A stretch of DNA of 64,000 nt from Combretum micranthum (lineage: Eukaryota > Streptophyta > Magnoliopsida > Myrtales > Combretaceae), in the NCBI GenBank assembly GCA_024138025.1, contig JAMXBD010000426.1, forward strand, positions 558,001 through 622,000. The letters are read 5' to 3'. Position 1 is the stretch's first letter. Each line of letters opens with the position of its first letter. Shown here one piece after another: positions 48,001-58,449 of the stretch. Both the position numbers and the translations under genes were made by a program. Under the pieces are notes generated by a model. The model ran no database searches, was not told the origin of the DNA, and saw only the letters and a program-made list of their open reading frames with translations.

Positions 48001-48169
48001 TAGGAGGGATAAAGACTTATCGCATAAATTATACATTCGAGTTCTAGCAAGAGACGAGGTATGTCGGATGAATTCGCTCCCAAGCTGACCCACCTATGGG
48101 AAAGCAAACAAAGAAGAAGGGGAAGACAAAACAACAAAAGCAACTGAAAACATTTTACTTGGCTTTGAC

Positions 48170-48615
48170 CCTTCAATGGTTACAAGAATTGGCTCCGCAC
48201 TACCAGCTGGTGACAAGGGAGAACTGATTCATTTTCTCCAATGTCACCTTAATGTATTTACTGCGATACCTGCCGATATGCCTGGGATTGACCTAGTAGT
48301 CTACACTCATAAGCTTAGCATTAACATAAAGATAAAGTCAATACGACAGATGCAACACCACTTTGTTGTTGTACGACAAACTACCATAGAAGAGGAAGTC
48401 TAGAAAACTTCTAAAAGTTGAATTCATCATAAAGGAAAAGTACCCCACCTAGCTCGCCAATGTCGTCATGGTGAAAAAAGCCAATGGTAAATGAAGAATT
48501 TGTGTTGACTACACTAATCTTAATTAAGCATGCCCAAAAGATTGCTTCCAATTACCGAGAATAGACTAATTAGTGGATGCTACATCAGGGCACGTACTAT
48601 TAAACTTCATGGACC
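48170..48615 (+). pseudogene. Reverse transcriptase of the Tat element, first part
   Basis: The pieces read LIHFLQCHLNVFTAIPADMP then GID, then (near 48465) VVMVKKANGK, a stop, then RICVDYTNLN, the conserved K-x-N-G-K-W-R-x-C-V-D-Y block. Then a frame with PKDCFQLPRID, a stop, LVDATSGHVLLNFMD ends at about 48615, where the coding frame is cut by inserted DNA. Confidence 0.8.
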
Positions 48616-50735
48616 TGATAAGTGTCAAAAGATCTTTATTATTCACATTGTTTTCATATTACATATATACATTTTATATGAATTATTAAAGGAAATGATA
48701 CTTATTTTGAGTAAAATGTCAATTTTAGGAGCAAAAGAAGATGTTAAGCCTTATGAAAATATTTAGCTGAGTTAAGGGAGATTTTAATGAAGAAGTAGAC
48801 AAAATGAAGATTTACAACATATATGACATTTCTTTACAAGTAGTGCAAAACACTGGTGTAGGAGACAAAAAGTGACCAACGAGCAATTTTAAAGTACACA
48901 AGGAAGCTACACAGGCCATATAGGATGCTCATGTAAATGATGAAAATAACCAAAATTGATTTTGGAAGTACATGGCCTGGCTACACAAGTTGTGCCCGTG
49001 GTCGTGCAACCCTTTAGTCATGTAATACCATTAGTTTTTACCGTACATGGCCGTATAGGATGTTCATGCAGGAGTTGTTTTATCATTTTCCTATAAAGAC
49101 TCGCCTTAACTAGTCATTTAGGGATATCTATCATTTTCTTTATGAACCCTAGAGAGAAAACAAGTGCTTTCAATTAGAGAACCACCTAAGATTATTGAAG
49201 ATCACAAGACTTTAATCTTTTAGGGTTGTAATCATGATTCTTATATGTTTTTCATTTTCTGATAAATGTAATTCTCATTTTATTGAAAAATAATTCTTAT
49301 ACCTAGGTCTTGAGAAACCTTAACCTTAATGTAGGAACTTAGTTGTTTTATTAATGGAAGTTTATAATTCTTTGAATCTATTCTTATGTGTCTATTATTC
49401 TTTAATATGATATATGCGCAACATTAGGTCAATGCATGATCTTGTTAATTAGATCGACAAACTGATTAATAAGGTAGATCTAGCATGAATAAAGAGGTTT
49501 GAATGTGACTTTAGATATAGATCGCATGAATTTTCTATATAAAGATTATATCTTTTTTAAGAACCTTAAGCTTTATTGCAATTCTATGTGTAATTGATGA
49601 TAAAAGACATTTCCATTAATCACGTAGGGTTAGAAATTAATATTCTTAAAAGAGATGTTAATTAATTAACGAGTTCCTGTAGTTCAAGGAGTAAATGATC
49701 AGTTAATGAAACTTTATAAAGAATGAATCATGGGGTTAGTGGTGAATCAAGGCTAGGGGTATGTTTTGTGATTGATATTCTTATAGAGTTTTCATTCTAG
49801 GGTAATTTAAGTAATTGGTTATTAATTCCCACTGCTATCACTTGATTTAGATTAGCTAAATAGTATAATCAAGGTGAGTATAATTAAAGAGCTGGACAAA
49901 TGGGCTATGGCCCGCGGGCCAGCCCGTTTAAACCCACTTTAAAAACCGTTAGGACCAGCTTTTTTTAGCCCGTTTAAAAGTGGGTTAATTTTACCCAACC
50001 CACTTAACCCGTGGGGCCAAAGTGGGCTAGCCCGCGGTTAAGTGGGTTAACCCACCAACCCACTTTTGTAAAAAAAAATAAATAATTATAGGGTAAAATG
50101 TATTAATGAAGGTTATTCTTGAGATTTTTTATACTTGAGATTAAATTTATGTGTTAATTATAACAAAGAATGACAAATTGATGCACATGCACCATAAAAT
50201 TTTATAAAATATATTATTATTGTTTTAAATGAAATATATTATCTAATAAGTTATTTTAGAAAACTTATTTTTATATAAAAAGTAATTAATATAATAATAA
50301 AATTAATCATTAATATAATAACCTTATAAAACTCTCTTTTTTATATATATATCTTATTTAATTACTATAAATAAGTTAAATGGGTCAACTTGGCCCTTTA
50401 ACTCACAAAATATGTAAGTGGGTTAAAAGGGTCAAAAAGTGGGCTGGCCCGTTTAACCCATGGGCTAAGTGGGTTGGGTTAGGGTCAGGCAATTTTGGCC
50501 CGTTTTTAAAGTGGGCCAAAATTTTTGGCCCGTTTAACCCACGGCCAAAGTGGGCCGGACCGGTTGACCCTTTAACCCACTTGCCCACCTCTAAGTATAA
50601 TTGATTGGTACGCTTGCCTAGGATTAGTTGTAGAAGATACATATAGGGTTTAAAAATTGATTGATTCAATTGATCAAACATCAGACATCTTATTTCGAAT
50701 ATGACCAAATAATGATGGAACCAAAAAATTATGTG
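48616..50735 (+). mobile_element. LTR-like insertion in the Tat reverse transcriptase
   Basis: It begins TGATAAGTGTCAAAAGATC right after the LNFMD block; the RT frame resumes with FVTDFSTYYYKAMPFG at 50740. The sequence has no coding region and reads like a long LTR, with a 'gtacatggccgtataggatgttcatgc' segment (49043-49070) of the kind seen in some Ty3 LTRs and an 'attctcattttattgaaaaataattct' tail. About 18 RT codons appear to be missing at the junction and no target duplication was found, so the right boundary is approximate. A 709 bp hAT copy sits inside it. Confidence 0.6.
49885..50593. mobile_element. 709 bp non-autonomous hAT element with 8-bp target duplication
   Basis: The left end reads TAAAGAGCTGGACAAATGGG. 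The right end, reverse-complemented, reads TAGAGGTGGGCAAGTGGG. AGTATAAT flanks both sides (49877-49884 and 50594-50601); the ninth base also matches. Both subterminal regions are dense in 'gggtt/aaccc' and 'gggcc/ggccc' words (49905-50065 and 50380-50580), as is typical of hAT transposase-binding regions. The middle is AT-rich and non-coding. No transposase, so it must have been moved by another hAT. Confidence 0.85.
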
Positions 50736-51120
50736 CATACATAATTTGTTACTGACTTTAGCACATACTACTACAAGGCTATGCCTTTCGGCCTAAAAGA
50801 TGCCAAAGCCACTTACCAAAGGCCGATCACAATTGTATTCAAAGAACAAATTAGATGAAACATGGAGGTCTACATGGATGATATGATCGTTAAAAGCATA
50901 TGCTTAAAAGACCACCTTAATGATCTTTGTGAGACCTTTGATAGGCTGAGAAGATATTAAATAACATTGGTTCCCCAAAAATGCATATTTGGGGCTTCTT
51001 ATGGAAAATTCCTTGGATACATGGTTACACAGTAGGGAATTGAGGCAAACCTGACAAGATCAAGATCATGCTTGATATGACACCTTCTGAGACAATAAAG
51101 GATGTTCAGAGACTTATTGG
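50736..51120 (+). pseudogene. Reverse transcriptase of the Tat element, second part
   Basis: It resumes at FVTDFSTYYYKAMPFGLKDA, with MEVYMDDMIVKS holding the catalytic Y-M-D-D at 50871-50882, then DRLRRY, LVPQKCIFGASYGKFLGYMV and IEA. Stops at 50857 and 50957 and around 51032 break it. Confidence 0.85.
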
Positions 51121-51129
51121 TCATTTCAC

Positions 51130-51660
51130 AGCTCTAAGCTGATTCATATCTTGAAGCGTCGACCAATGCGTCGAGTTCTTTAAGATCTTTAAAACCCGAC
51201 TAACTTCAAGTGGACTAAAGATTGTGACAAGGCTTTTACGAACCTAAAGGAATTCCTTGTAACTCGCCCAATCCTTGCTAAACCATACCAAGAGAAGAAT
51301 TATTCTTGTACTTAGCAGCGAGTAGTAAAGCCATTTCCTTCGTCTTCAATGGGGTAGACGGACGCAAGAACAAACCAATATATCAACTACATCCTTTAAG
51401 GGCCAAAAGAGAGATACTCTAAGGTCAAGAAATTCGCTTTAGCAATTATTTTATCAGTAAGGAGGCTTATGCTTTATTTTGAAGCACATCAACTAGTGGT
51501 CTTTACTGACCAACCTCTCCATACCATCTTTCACAAACTAGATGCATCAAGTTGAGCGATGAAGAATGTGATTGAATTAAGCACATATGGAGTACGCTTC
51601 AAGGCATGCGATGCCATTAAAGCCCAAATTTTGGCAAATTCTGTGGTGGAATATATAGGT
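51130..51660 (+). pseudogene. Connection region and first RNase H of the Tat element
   Basis: Shifting frames give the D-K-A-F-x-x-L-K-E block (near 51225, CDKAFTNLKEFL), then LYLAASSKA, the usual L-Y-L-A-V-S start of the Tat RNase H, QLHPLRAKR-like text, YSKVKKFALAIILSVRRL (51418-51470) and VFTDQPLHTIFHK. Decay is heavy. Confidence 0.65.
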
Positions 51661-51960
51661 CCTTAGAAAGGAACCCCTTAGGGAGGCAAATTGGAACAGA
51701 CCCCATACATTGACGGATGGTTAAGCCAAGAAGGCTTTGGGGCAGGAGTGATTTTACAAAGCCCTTACAATGTCAAAATATGTTTCACTCTCAATTTTAG
51801 CTTCGATGCAAGCAACAACAAAGCAGAATACGAGGCACTCAAGGTAAGACTGAAGCTAGTAATGGAGGTCGGGTTCAATTATATAATTTTTATTCAAACT
51901 CCTAAATTGTTGTGCAACAAATAAAGGGAGAGTACGAGACAAAAGGGATGCTATGATCAA
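51661..51960 (+). pseudogene. Second (archaeal-type) RNase H of the Tat element
   Basis: Frame 51691-51924: YIDGWLSQEGFGAGVILQSP, then FSFDASNNKAEYEALKVRLK and a VGFNYIIF block. This is the Y-x-D-G-A-S / N-N-x-A-E-Y-E-A-L pattern of the additional RNase H that Tat elements carry after the first one (family knowledge). The second catalytic Glu in N-K-A-E-Y-E is present. The D-S-Q-L-V-x-N-Q block appears changed to T-P-K-L-L-C-N-K, so the third acidic residue is gone. Confidence 0.8.
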
Positions 51961-52079
51961 GTAGATATAGCTTGGCCAGTTATTGATGGCAAACTTTTTA
52001 GTTAGGACATTCACAAAATACCCCAAATAGTAAATGCCAAAGCTGACAAACTCTCCAAATTCGCTATAGTAAGTCTCCT

Positions 52080-52438
52080 AAACCCTGAGCCGAAAGAAGA
52101 AAGGGGTATTTCTGGAACGTTACACCATTGACAGTAGATGGACCCTCTAAAGGAATACTTAAGGGATGGGGATTTATCAATCGATAAAAAAGCAGCTAAG
52201 AAACTTGTGTATCAAGTTACCAACTACACACTATTGAACGATGTCTTGTTCCAAAGAGGCCATAGTATGCCTCTCCTATGTTGCCTTTGACTAGAAAAAG
52301 TCCAAGCTGTCTTACAGGACCTACATTTAGGAGTGCAACAACCATATTGCAGGACAAACATTGTACGTAAAGTTACTGCGACTCAGCTACTACTGGCCGA
52401 CTATGAGGAAGGATGTAGAAGAGATGGTGAAGAAATAC
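52080..52438 (+). pseudogene. Integrase of the Tat element, N-terminal part (cut by the hAT insertion)
   Basis: The sequence reads PLKEYLRDGDLSIDKKAAKK near 52145, then YTLLNDVLFQRG, CLCCL(R), VLQDLHLGV and, in the zinc-binding region, LLRLSYYWPTMRKDVEEMVK ending KKY at the target site. The coding frame stops at the hAT target duplication (52431-52438). Confidence 0.75.
52431..52438. repeat. Left target-site duplication of the 6 kb hAT
   Basis: AGAAATAC, repeated exactly at 58442-58449. Confidence 0.92.
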
Positions 52439-52912
52439 TAAGGATGCAACTGGGGCGGGTTCGTTATAGGGTACCCGCCTGCCCAACCAGTTAAAAACCC
52501 TATAGGGTCTGACCCTATAGGGTTTTAGGACGGGTTTTGGGATTAAAAGTAAAACCCGATAAGTTGTCGGGTCAGGTCTTGGGTTATATACGTAACCCGT
52601 TAAAAACCCGACACAAGATATATATAAAATAAAATATAAAAATATTAATTATAGTATGTGAAATTTGAATTTTGATTTTTTTCCATCAGACTTCGGCAGA
52701 CAAACAGCTTTACGGAATTTTTTTTCCCATTTGCATTTTTTAACCTATTGTAATTTATAAATTGTAAAGCTAAAGCAGTACACAACTTGTCAAGTGTCAA
52801 CCACACAATACTGATTACTCCTGTCCTCAAGTGTCAAGTTGGCAAGTCCTCATTCAGTCACTCCTCACACTCACAGCTCACAAGTCACAAACTAAAGAAC
52901 AAAGCAAACTGC

Positions 52913-52920
52913 AAACCCTA
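52913..52920 (+). promoter_or_regulatory. Telo-box (AAACCCTA) in a leader-like region of the hAT
   Basis: AAACCCTA followed by 'gccgcaacccctaactcctt', with C/T-rich DNA and a (TC)n tract downstream. Telo-boxes near the transcription start are typical of plant ribosomal protein and other growth-related genes. It lies 440 bases before the RPL15 exon, so it could be captured promoter/leader DNA. It could equally be the hAT's own leader. Confidence 0.4.
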
Positions 52921-53177
52921 GCCGCAACCCCTAACTCCTTCTCCTACGAGACTACACAGTCTACACTCTCCAAATCTCTACACTCTACTTCTCTTCAATG
53001 TCTTCATTCGTCATTCACTCCAACTCTAAATCTCCAACTCCCATCGACAGATCTCTACTTCTCTCTTGTCTGTGTTAATGTGGTCAATATCTGTTATCAT
53101 CGTCGGCTCCTCTTTGTCCGTGTCCGTCTCAGCGTCTCAACTCTCAACCTCTTGGATCTTGTCAAGCTAGCGGCTGG

Positions 53178-53180
<3 letters not shown>

Positions 53181-53208
<28 letters not shown>
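53181..53208. repeat. (TC)n microsatellite
   Basis: About 14 TC units at the end of the leader-like region of the hAT. Confidence 0.9.
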
Positions 53209-53211
<3 letters not shown>

Positions 53212-53361
53212 ATCAAGTAGGACGTGGTATGATTTCTTGTTAATGTTAGTTAGATAAAATTGATATATGACTTTCCATAAAAATCAGAGCATGTTAGATT
53301 CAATTAGTATGGACTCCTTGTTAACAGTGATGATTTTATAGTTTGCTATTTCAATTTCAAG

Positions 53362-53592
53362 TATTTTGAAGTCATTCTTGTTGATGTGGCCCATAGTGCC
53401 ATTCGCAATGATAAAAGAATCAATTGGCTCTGCAATCCTGTCCACAAACATAGGGAACTCCGTAGACTTACATCTGCTGGAAAGAAGTACAGGGGTCTGC
53501 GTGGAAGAGGACACTTGCATCACAAGGCCCGCCCATCTCGCAGGCCTACCTGGAAGAGGAACAACACACTTTCTCTCCGTCGTTACCGTTGA
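53362..53592 (+). pseudogene. RPL15: Captured last exon of cytosolic ribosomal protein eL15 (RPL15)
   Basis: 76 codons and a TGA stop. It starts [17 protein letters not shown] right after a splice acceptor ('tttcaattttcaag'-type, AG at 53360-53361), and continues [36 protein letters not shown], ending [10 protein letters not shown]. This is the C-terminal third of eL15, a 60S protein of ~204 residues. The first two thirds are absent from the window. Intron sequence before it shows a genomic, not cDNA, capture. Some residues differ from the usual plant form as known to me (for example Lys where NDPRINW has Pro, and Pro where RRATWKR has Ala). It lies well inside the hAT ends, before the transposase and in the same direction. 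Confidence 0.9.
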
Positions 53593-54884
53593 TCTGGTTG
53601 CAGTATTTAGTGTTTTGGTTTTTGTTGTTTTGGGCATTTATCAAGGACATCTCTTGAAGTTTGAAATTTTGAAAATCAGAGCACTTGAGATATGTTTTAC
53701 GTAAAAGATTTCTATTGTTTAAGTATTCTAGAGTTGATTTAAAATCCTTAATAGTTTATCTTTTATCATTTTGTTTCTTGTTGAGGTGGTGTAGATGGAG
53801 TCATCAGTGACTGGTTTCATGCTTCTCTTCTTACTAAGTTGTTTTAATTACTCAAGCTTCATAAGAACTTCGGATGCGAGTTTAGGGGCATTAAGACTTC
53901 TAAATAGTAGTAAAGGTGGAGCTTTGAGTTGAAATCAGAAAATTCAAATTATCATGTTATTATTTAGTAATTTAAGGACACTACATGGAGATAGGGCTCA
54001 TGGTCCTCTTTAGTACTGTTGCGATAGAGCCATAGATGGTAGCGAAGTGGTCATAAACCTGTTGCATAATTTGCCATTGCAGGTAAAATTATCTCACCAG
54101 TTAATTATTAACATTTTTGCCTTTGTAGGCTAGGTGAGCTTGGAGTTTTCACTAATTACGTTTTGTTGTTCTTTCATTTTGTTCTGTAGTGTCTTTTAGC
54201 ATATCCCATCCATGGGTTAACTGTCATCTTTAGCTATATTTTCTGCATTCTATTTTGAAATAGCTAAAACTAAACTAAAATGAAAATCATAAAAGGTATA
54301 TTCTTCTTCAACATCCCAGTTTTAAAACTAGTAAATAAGTAAGGCTATAGAGAATTAAGAGGTCTTCTATTCACTTGGCCATAAAGTCTGCTGTTGGTTT
54401 TTCAATTTCAGTTTTTCTTTTAGAGGACAAGACAACAATAATAGTAAGTTTTTCTTTTAGTGATTTTGTTCTTCTTGACGTTTGCCAAAAATTGTCAGCT
54501 CATGACAGTTTCGATTTGGGACCAATCCAGTGCAACCGATTCCTTTCTTTCTTTCTTTCTTTATTTTTCTTCTTATTTTGCCTGAAGTGCAATTGATTCA
54601 TTCATTAACATGCACACTAAAAATTGTCAGCTCATGACAGTATTGATTTTTATTGATTGGTTTTTGAAAATGTAATTGTTGACTTGCCACTATACATTGT
54701 CGTCAAAAGTGAAGTAAAATGATTGATTCTGCTTTGTGCAAATTAAACTGGAATAATGGCTGATTTATGGATATATAATTTGTTCCTTGTCTTTTCATGA
54801 CTTGTTCCTTGTTTTTATTCATGTCATGATCTATTTATGGTTAGATATTGCTAAAATTGGTGTTGTATGTGTAATGTAGGGAAT
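53593..54884 (+). other. hAT interior between RPL15 exon and transposase
   Basis: Non-coding. It probably includes the RPL15 3' UTR just after 53592, then unknown DNA. A 20-base direct repeat 'aaaattgtcagctcatgaca' occurs at about 54487-54506 and 54618-54637 (131 bases apart) and contains the near-palindrome 'tgtcagctcatgaca'. A TTTC microsatellite lies at about 54543-54566. Confidence 0.5.
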
Positions 54885-57151
54885 ATGGATGGTGCTGAAA
54901 TTCCAATTGACATAGAAGATAATGCTAATCCTAATGGTGTTGAGGAAATTCGATCTTTGGCTGGAACTGAAAAGGAGGTGGCATCTGAAAACCGAACAAA
55001 TACTTCAAGCTCTCAAGTAGCAAGTACTGCAGAAGAAAGTTGCAATCCAAATAAACGTAAGTGCACTTCTGTTGTGTGGAATGAGATGCTAAAAAAAACC
55101 ATCAATGGTGAGGTTTTTGCTGAGTGTAAACATTGTAAAAAACAATTAAAAGCAACTAGTGCAAATGGCACCAAACATTTGCATAATCATTTGGGGAGGT
55201 GTGTGCAGAGGAAAAAGCAAGGAGACATTAGGCAATGTCTTTTATCAATTGAGAGAAAGAGTATTGATAGTGAAAGTGGTTTTAGAGTAGCAAATTGGTC
55301 ATTTAACCAAGAAGCTGCTAGGAAAAAACTTGCAATGGCAATTATTGCTCATGAATACCCTATTTCAATAGTAGAGCATGAGCATTTTAGGGAGTTTCTA
55401 AACACCATCCAGCCCTATTCCATAATGTAAGTCGTACCACAATGAGGAAAGAGATTATGGACATCTTTGGCATAGAGAAGGAAAATTTGAGAGTCCTACT
55501 AAAAGGACTTAATTCTCGAGTAGCAATAACAACAGACATGTGGACGTCGAACCAAAAAAAGGGATATATGACGATTACAACACATTTCATCGATAGCAAT
55601 TGGAAGCTCCAAAGTCAACTATTGGAGTAAGTTTTCTTATTGCAATATTTTCTAGTTTCATTTCATTGTGAATAAATTTTTTTTCACTTATCTACATTTT
55701 ATTTTGCAGGTTTTTGTATATTCCAGCTCCACATACAAGTGAGGTACTTGCTGATTACTTGTTCAGCTCTTTGATGAAATGGGGCTTAGATAGAAGAATA
55801 TCTACTATCACTGTAGATAACTGTTCAACAAACGATGCGATGATCAGAACTTTAATGTTGAAGTTGCGAAAGGATGAGCTAATTCTTCGTGGAAAGGTAC
55901 TCCATATGCGCTGTTGTGCTCATATTATAAATTTGATTGTGAGAGAGGGTGTCAATATTATAGAAAAAGCAATAGAGAGGATCCGTGATAGTGTCACATT
56001 TTGGTCAGCAACACCATCACGTGTGGAGAAATTTGTAGAGGCATGTAAGCAGATAGACGTGTCATATAGTAGAATGCTTTGCTTAGATTGCAAAACACGA
56101 TGGAATTCTACATATGATATGCTTGTTGTTGCCATTTCATATAAGGAAGTTTTTTATAGAGCTCAGCTTATGGATAAACAATATAAGTGTCTTCCTACAG
56201 ATGATGATTGGGATTTAGCAGAAGAAATTTGTAAGAGGTTGAGAATTTTTATGAAGTGACTAATCTCTTTTCTGGTTCGCAATATCCAACTGCAAATTAT
56301 TTCTTTACAAAGGTGATTGAAATTAGGGAGGCATTAATTGATTGGAAGGGCTCTATTGATTTGACTATAAGTACAATGGCTGAGAAGATTTGAGAAGTTT
56401 GAGAAATATTGGGGTGATGTGCATGTTATCATGGCTGTTTGTATAGTTTTAGATCCACGCTTTAAGTTGAAGGCCATTGATTTTGTATTTCCAACTGTTT
56501 ATGGTGAGAAGTCCGCAATGGAGATAGAAAATGTTAAGAAAACTTGTTACGAGTTAATTCAGGAATATCAGGCAAAGGCTAAGTCTCATAATAATAAGGC
56601 TATGAGTGGTTCTCCTATGGTGCCTTCAACAAGTGGTGATGGGCCTGATGGCCAAGTAAATGTGCAATCGAAATTGGTGCAATACTTGACCGCCATCTCT
56701 AATGATGACCAAGTAAATGTAAAATCAGAGCTAGACCACTACTTAGATGAGCCTGTGTTGCCTTGGTCTTGGAATAATCATTTTGATATCCTTGCATGGT
56801 GGAAATTGAATGGAATCAAGTACCCCACATTGCAAGCACTAGCTAGGGATATGTTAGCAATTCCTGTATCTACAGTTGCTTCTGAATCTGCCTTCAGTAC
56901 AAGTGGACGTGTAATTAGCTCACATAGAAGCCGACTCCATCCAAACACAATAGAGGCCTTGATGTGTACCCAAAGTTGGATATCAAATGGAAAAATAGGT
57001 AAGAAGTTTAACTACTTAATGTTTATTCATTGAAGAGATTTTTATTTCCTATATCTTCCATTATGTTTTATATGATCTTTCTTATATTTTTGTAGGTTTT
57101 GACATAACTCAGATAGAGGATGAGATGAAAAATTTGCATATTGAGGATTAA
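54885..57151 (+). pseudogene. hAT transposase (Ac / zinc-finger BED type) with three frameshifts
   Basis: The ATG at 54885 follows the acceptor 'taatgtag'. An acidic N-terminus is followed by a BED finger at 55125-55202 (CKHCKKQLKA ... THLHNHLGRC-like, here KHLHNHLGRC), FSRSE-region EHEHFREFLNTIQP, then after a frameshift NSRVAITTDMWTS (first catalytic Asp), a GT-AG intron (about 55627-55709), YIPAPHTSEVL, STITVDNCSTNDAM (second Asp), HMRCCAHIINLIV, LDCKTRWNSTYDML, and the hATC domain AIPVSTVASESAFSTSGR (56856-56910) with the catalytic Glu. An intron at 56999-57095 joins a short last exon ending TAA at 57151. Single-base losses near 55415, 56248 and 56390 break the frame; otherwise it is well preserved and probably died recently. 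Confidence 0.93.
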
Positions 57152-58441
57152 GAACAAGTAAGCAAATATAGTAGGTTCTATAAAATTATTGATTTTTTCT
57201 CCCTTGTACTACTTCATTGCTATGTATTACATTATTACTTTTGTTGTTACTTGACTAGATGGCTTTAGCTTGATGTTGTTGGCTAATTGGTGACAACCTT
57301 GAAGATTGAGGATGGAGTTTTATCTACTAGAAGGAAGCCAGCATTGGAATCTTGTGTTTCTTTTTTTCATATGGGATATTTTCTAACTGCTCCAGACTTT
57401 TATTTTTCTTTTTGCTTGTAGAAGCATTATATGTGGGTAATGCTTGCTCTATGCTTTTTTTGTTAAAGGATGGAGACTATGAGTTTATTTGGAAGTGTTT
57501 TATGCAAGACTTTCAAGCTTGCAAGACTTGTAGTAATTAATAGTGATGCATTTACATGTTAAGTGAACATGTTGGATGAACAGGTTCTACAAGAGAAAGG
57601 ACACAAGAGGGTCTAAGAGCATGTTATGCTCTCATTTATATTTTGTGTGTTAGTGGAAATTACATGTTTGAATCTATAATGCATGTTTGATCAATAGATG
57701 CATCACAATTGAGTTTACATATGGCGAGTTGGGAGGGGATCATAGTTTTGTCCTTCCTTCTGTTCTGCATCTTGCTGTGTAAAAGTAGCCACCAGCTACA
57801 GTTGTTTCAACGACTGATACATGAAATTTTTGGATCACAACAGAGGGTTCAGAATATGACTTACAATTATTGCAATGTTTCCAACTAAACCAACACAATA
57901 AAAATCTGTTGAAGGTCTTTTCAATCCTCCCCAAGTCGATTCAGATCCTCAACTAACATTTTTTTTTCCTCAGTCTGGAACGCCGAACAACACTTGTACA
58001 GACGCGGCTAAACAATGGATGTTTGATAGTCTCTTTGATGTGATGAAAATTACAAAGTTTTCGTTTTAAATATTTAAATTGCCATGACAAAAAATATATC
58101 TATATATTATATATATATATATATATATAAATTGCAAATCAATACTTATTAACAATCTCCTGTTGGTGATCTACACTAGTCCCATTTATACACCAGCCCC
58201 ATACCACGTACAATAAGAAGAAATACATATATTATACGCTCAAAAATTAGAATAATTGCTTATCGGATCGGGTTGGTTTATAAGCGGGTTCTTTAAATCC
58301 TTGTAGGGGCGGCTTCTGGGAATGATGTAAAAAACCCTATCGAGTTTTTCTCGGGTTCTGGGATACCATCTAATAATCGGGTCGGGTTCGGGTTCGGGTT
58401 GTAAATAACCCGTCCCAAACCTGCCCCCGGTTGCATCCCTA
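57152..58441 (+). other. hAT 3' region
   Basis: Transposase 3' UTR and subterminal DNA. A (TA)n microsatellite lies at 58101-58129. From 58255 on, 'gggttcgggttcgggttg'-type words lead to the terminal inverted repeat. No further gene. Confidence 0.6.
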
Positions 58442-58449
58442 AGAAATAC
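58442..58449. repeat. Right target-site duplication of the 6 kb hAT
   Basis: AGAAATAC, exact copy of 52431-52438. Confidence 0.92.

Larger units (their letters stand above)
52439..58441 (+). mobile_element. 6003 bp hAT transposon inserted in the Tat integrase, carrying a captured RPL15 exon
   Basis: The left end is TAAGGATGCAACTGGGGC. The right end, reverse-complemented, is TAGGGATGCAACCGGGGG. The flanking 8-bp direct repeat AGAAATAC is perfect. Both subterminal regions are dense in 'gggtt/aaccc' words (52455-52615 and 58255-58425). Inside: a leader-like region with telo-box and CT repeat, a fragment of ribosomal protein gene eL15, and a hAT transposase gene in the same direction. The transposase has at least three frameshifts, so this copy is not autonomous as sequenced. 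It is clearly younger than the Tat element it interrupts. Confidence 0.93.

Noticed and set aside
53362..53592. A functional RPL15 gene
   Set aside because: Only the last exon is present. The first ~128 residues of eL15 are not in the window and the copy lies within hAT ends.
53284..53704. Open frames of 112 and 117 residues overlapping the RPL15 exon
   Set aside because: They are other-frame readings of the eL15 exon and its flanks.
54885..57151. A domesticated host transposase gene (DAYSLEEPER/RICESLEEPER type)
   Set aside because: Frameshifts, intact TIRs and an exact 8-bp target duplication show a mobile element copy, not a domesticated gene.
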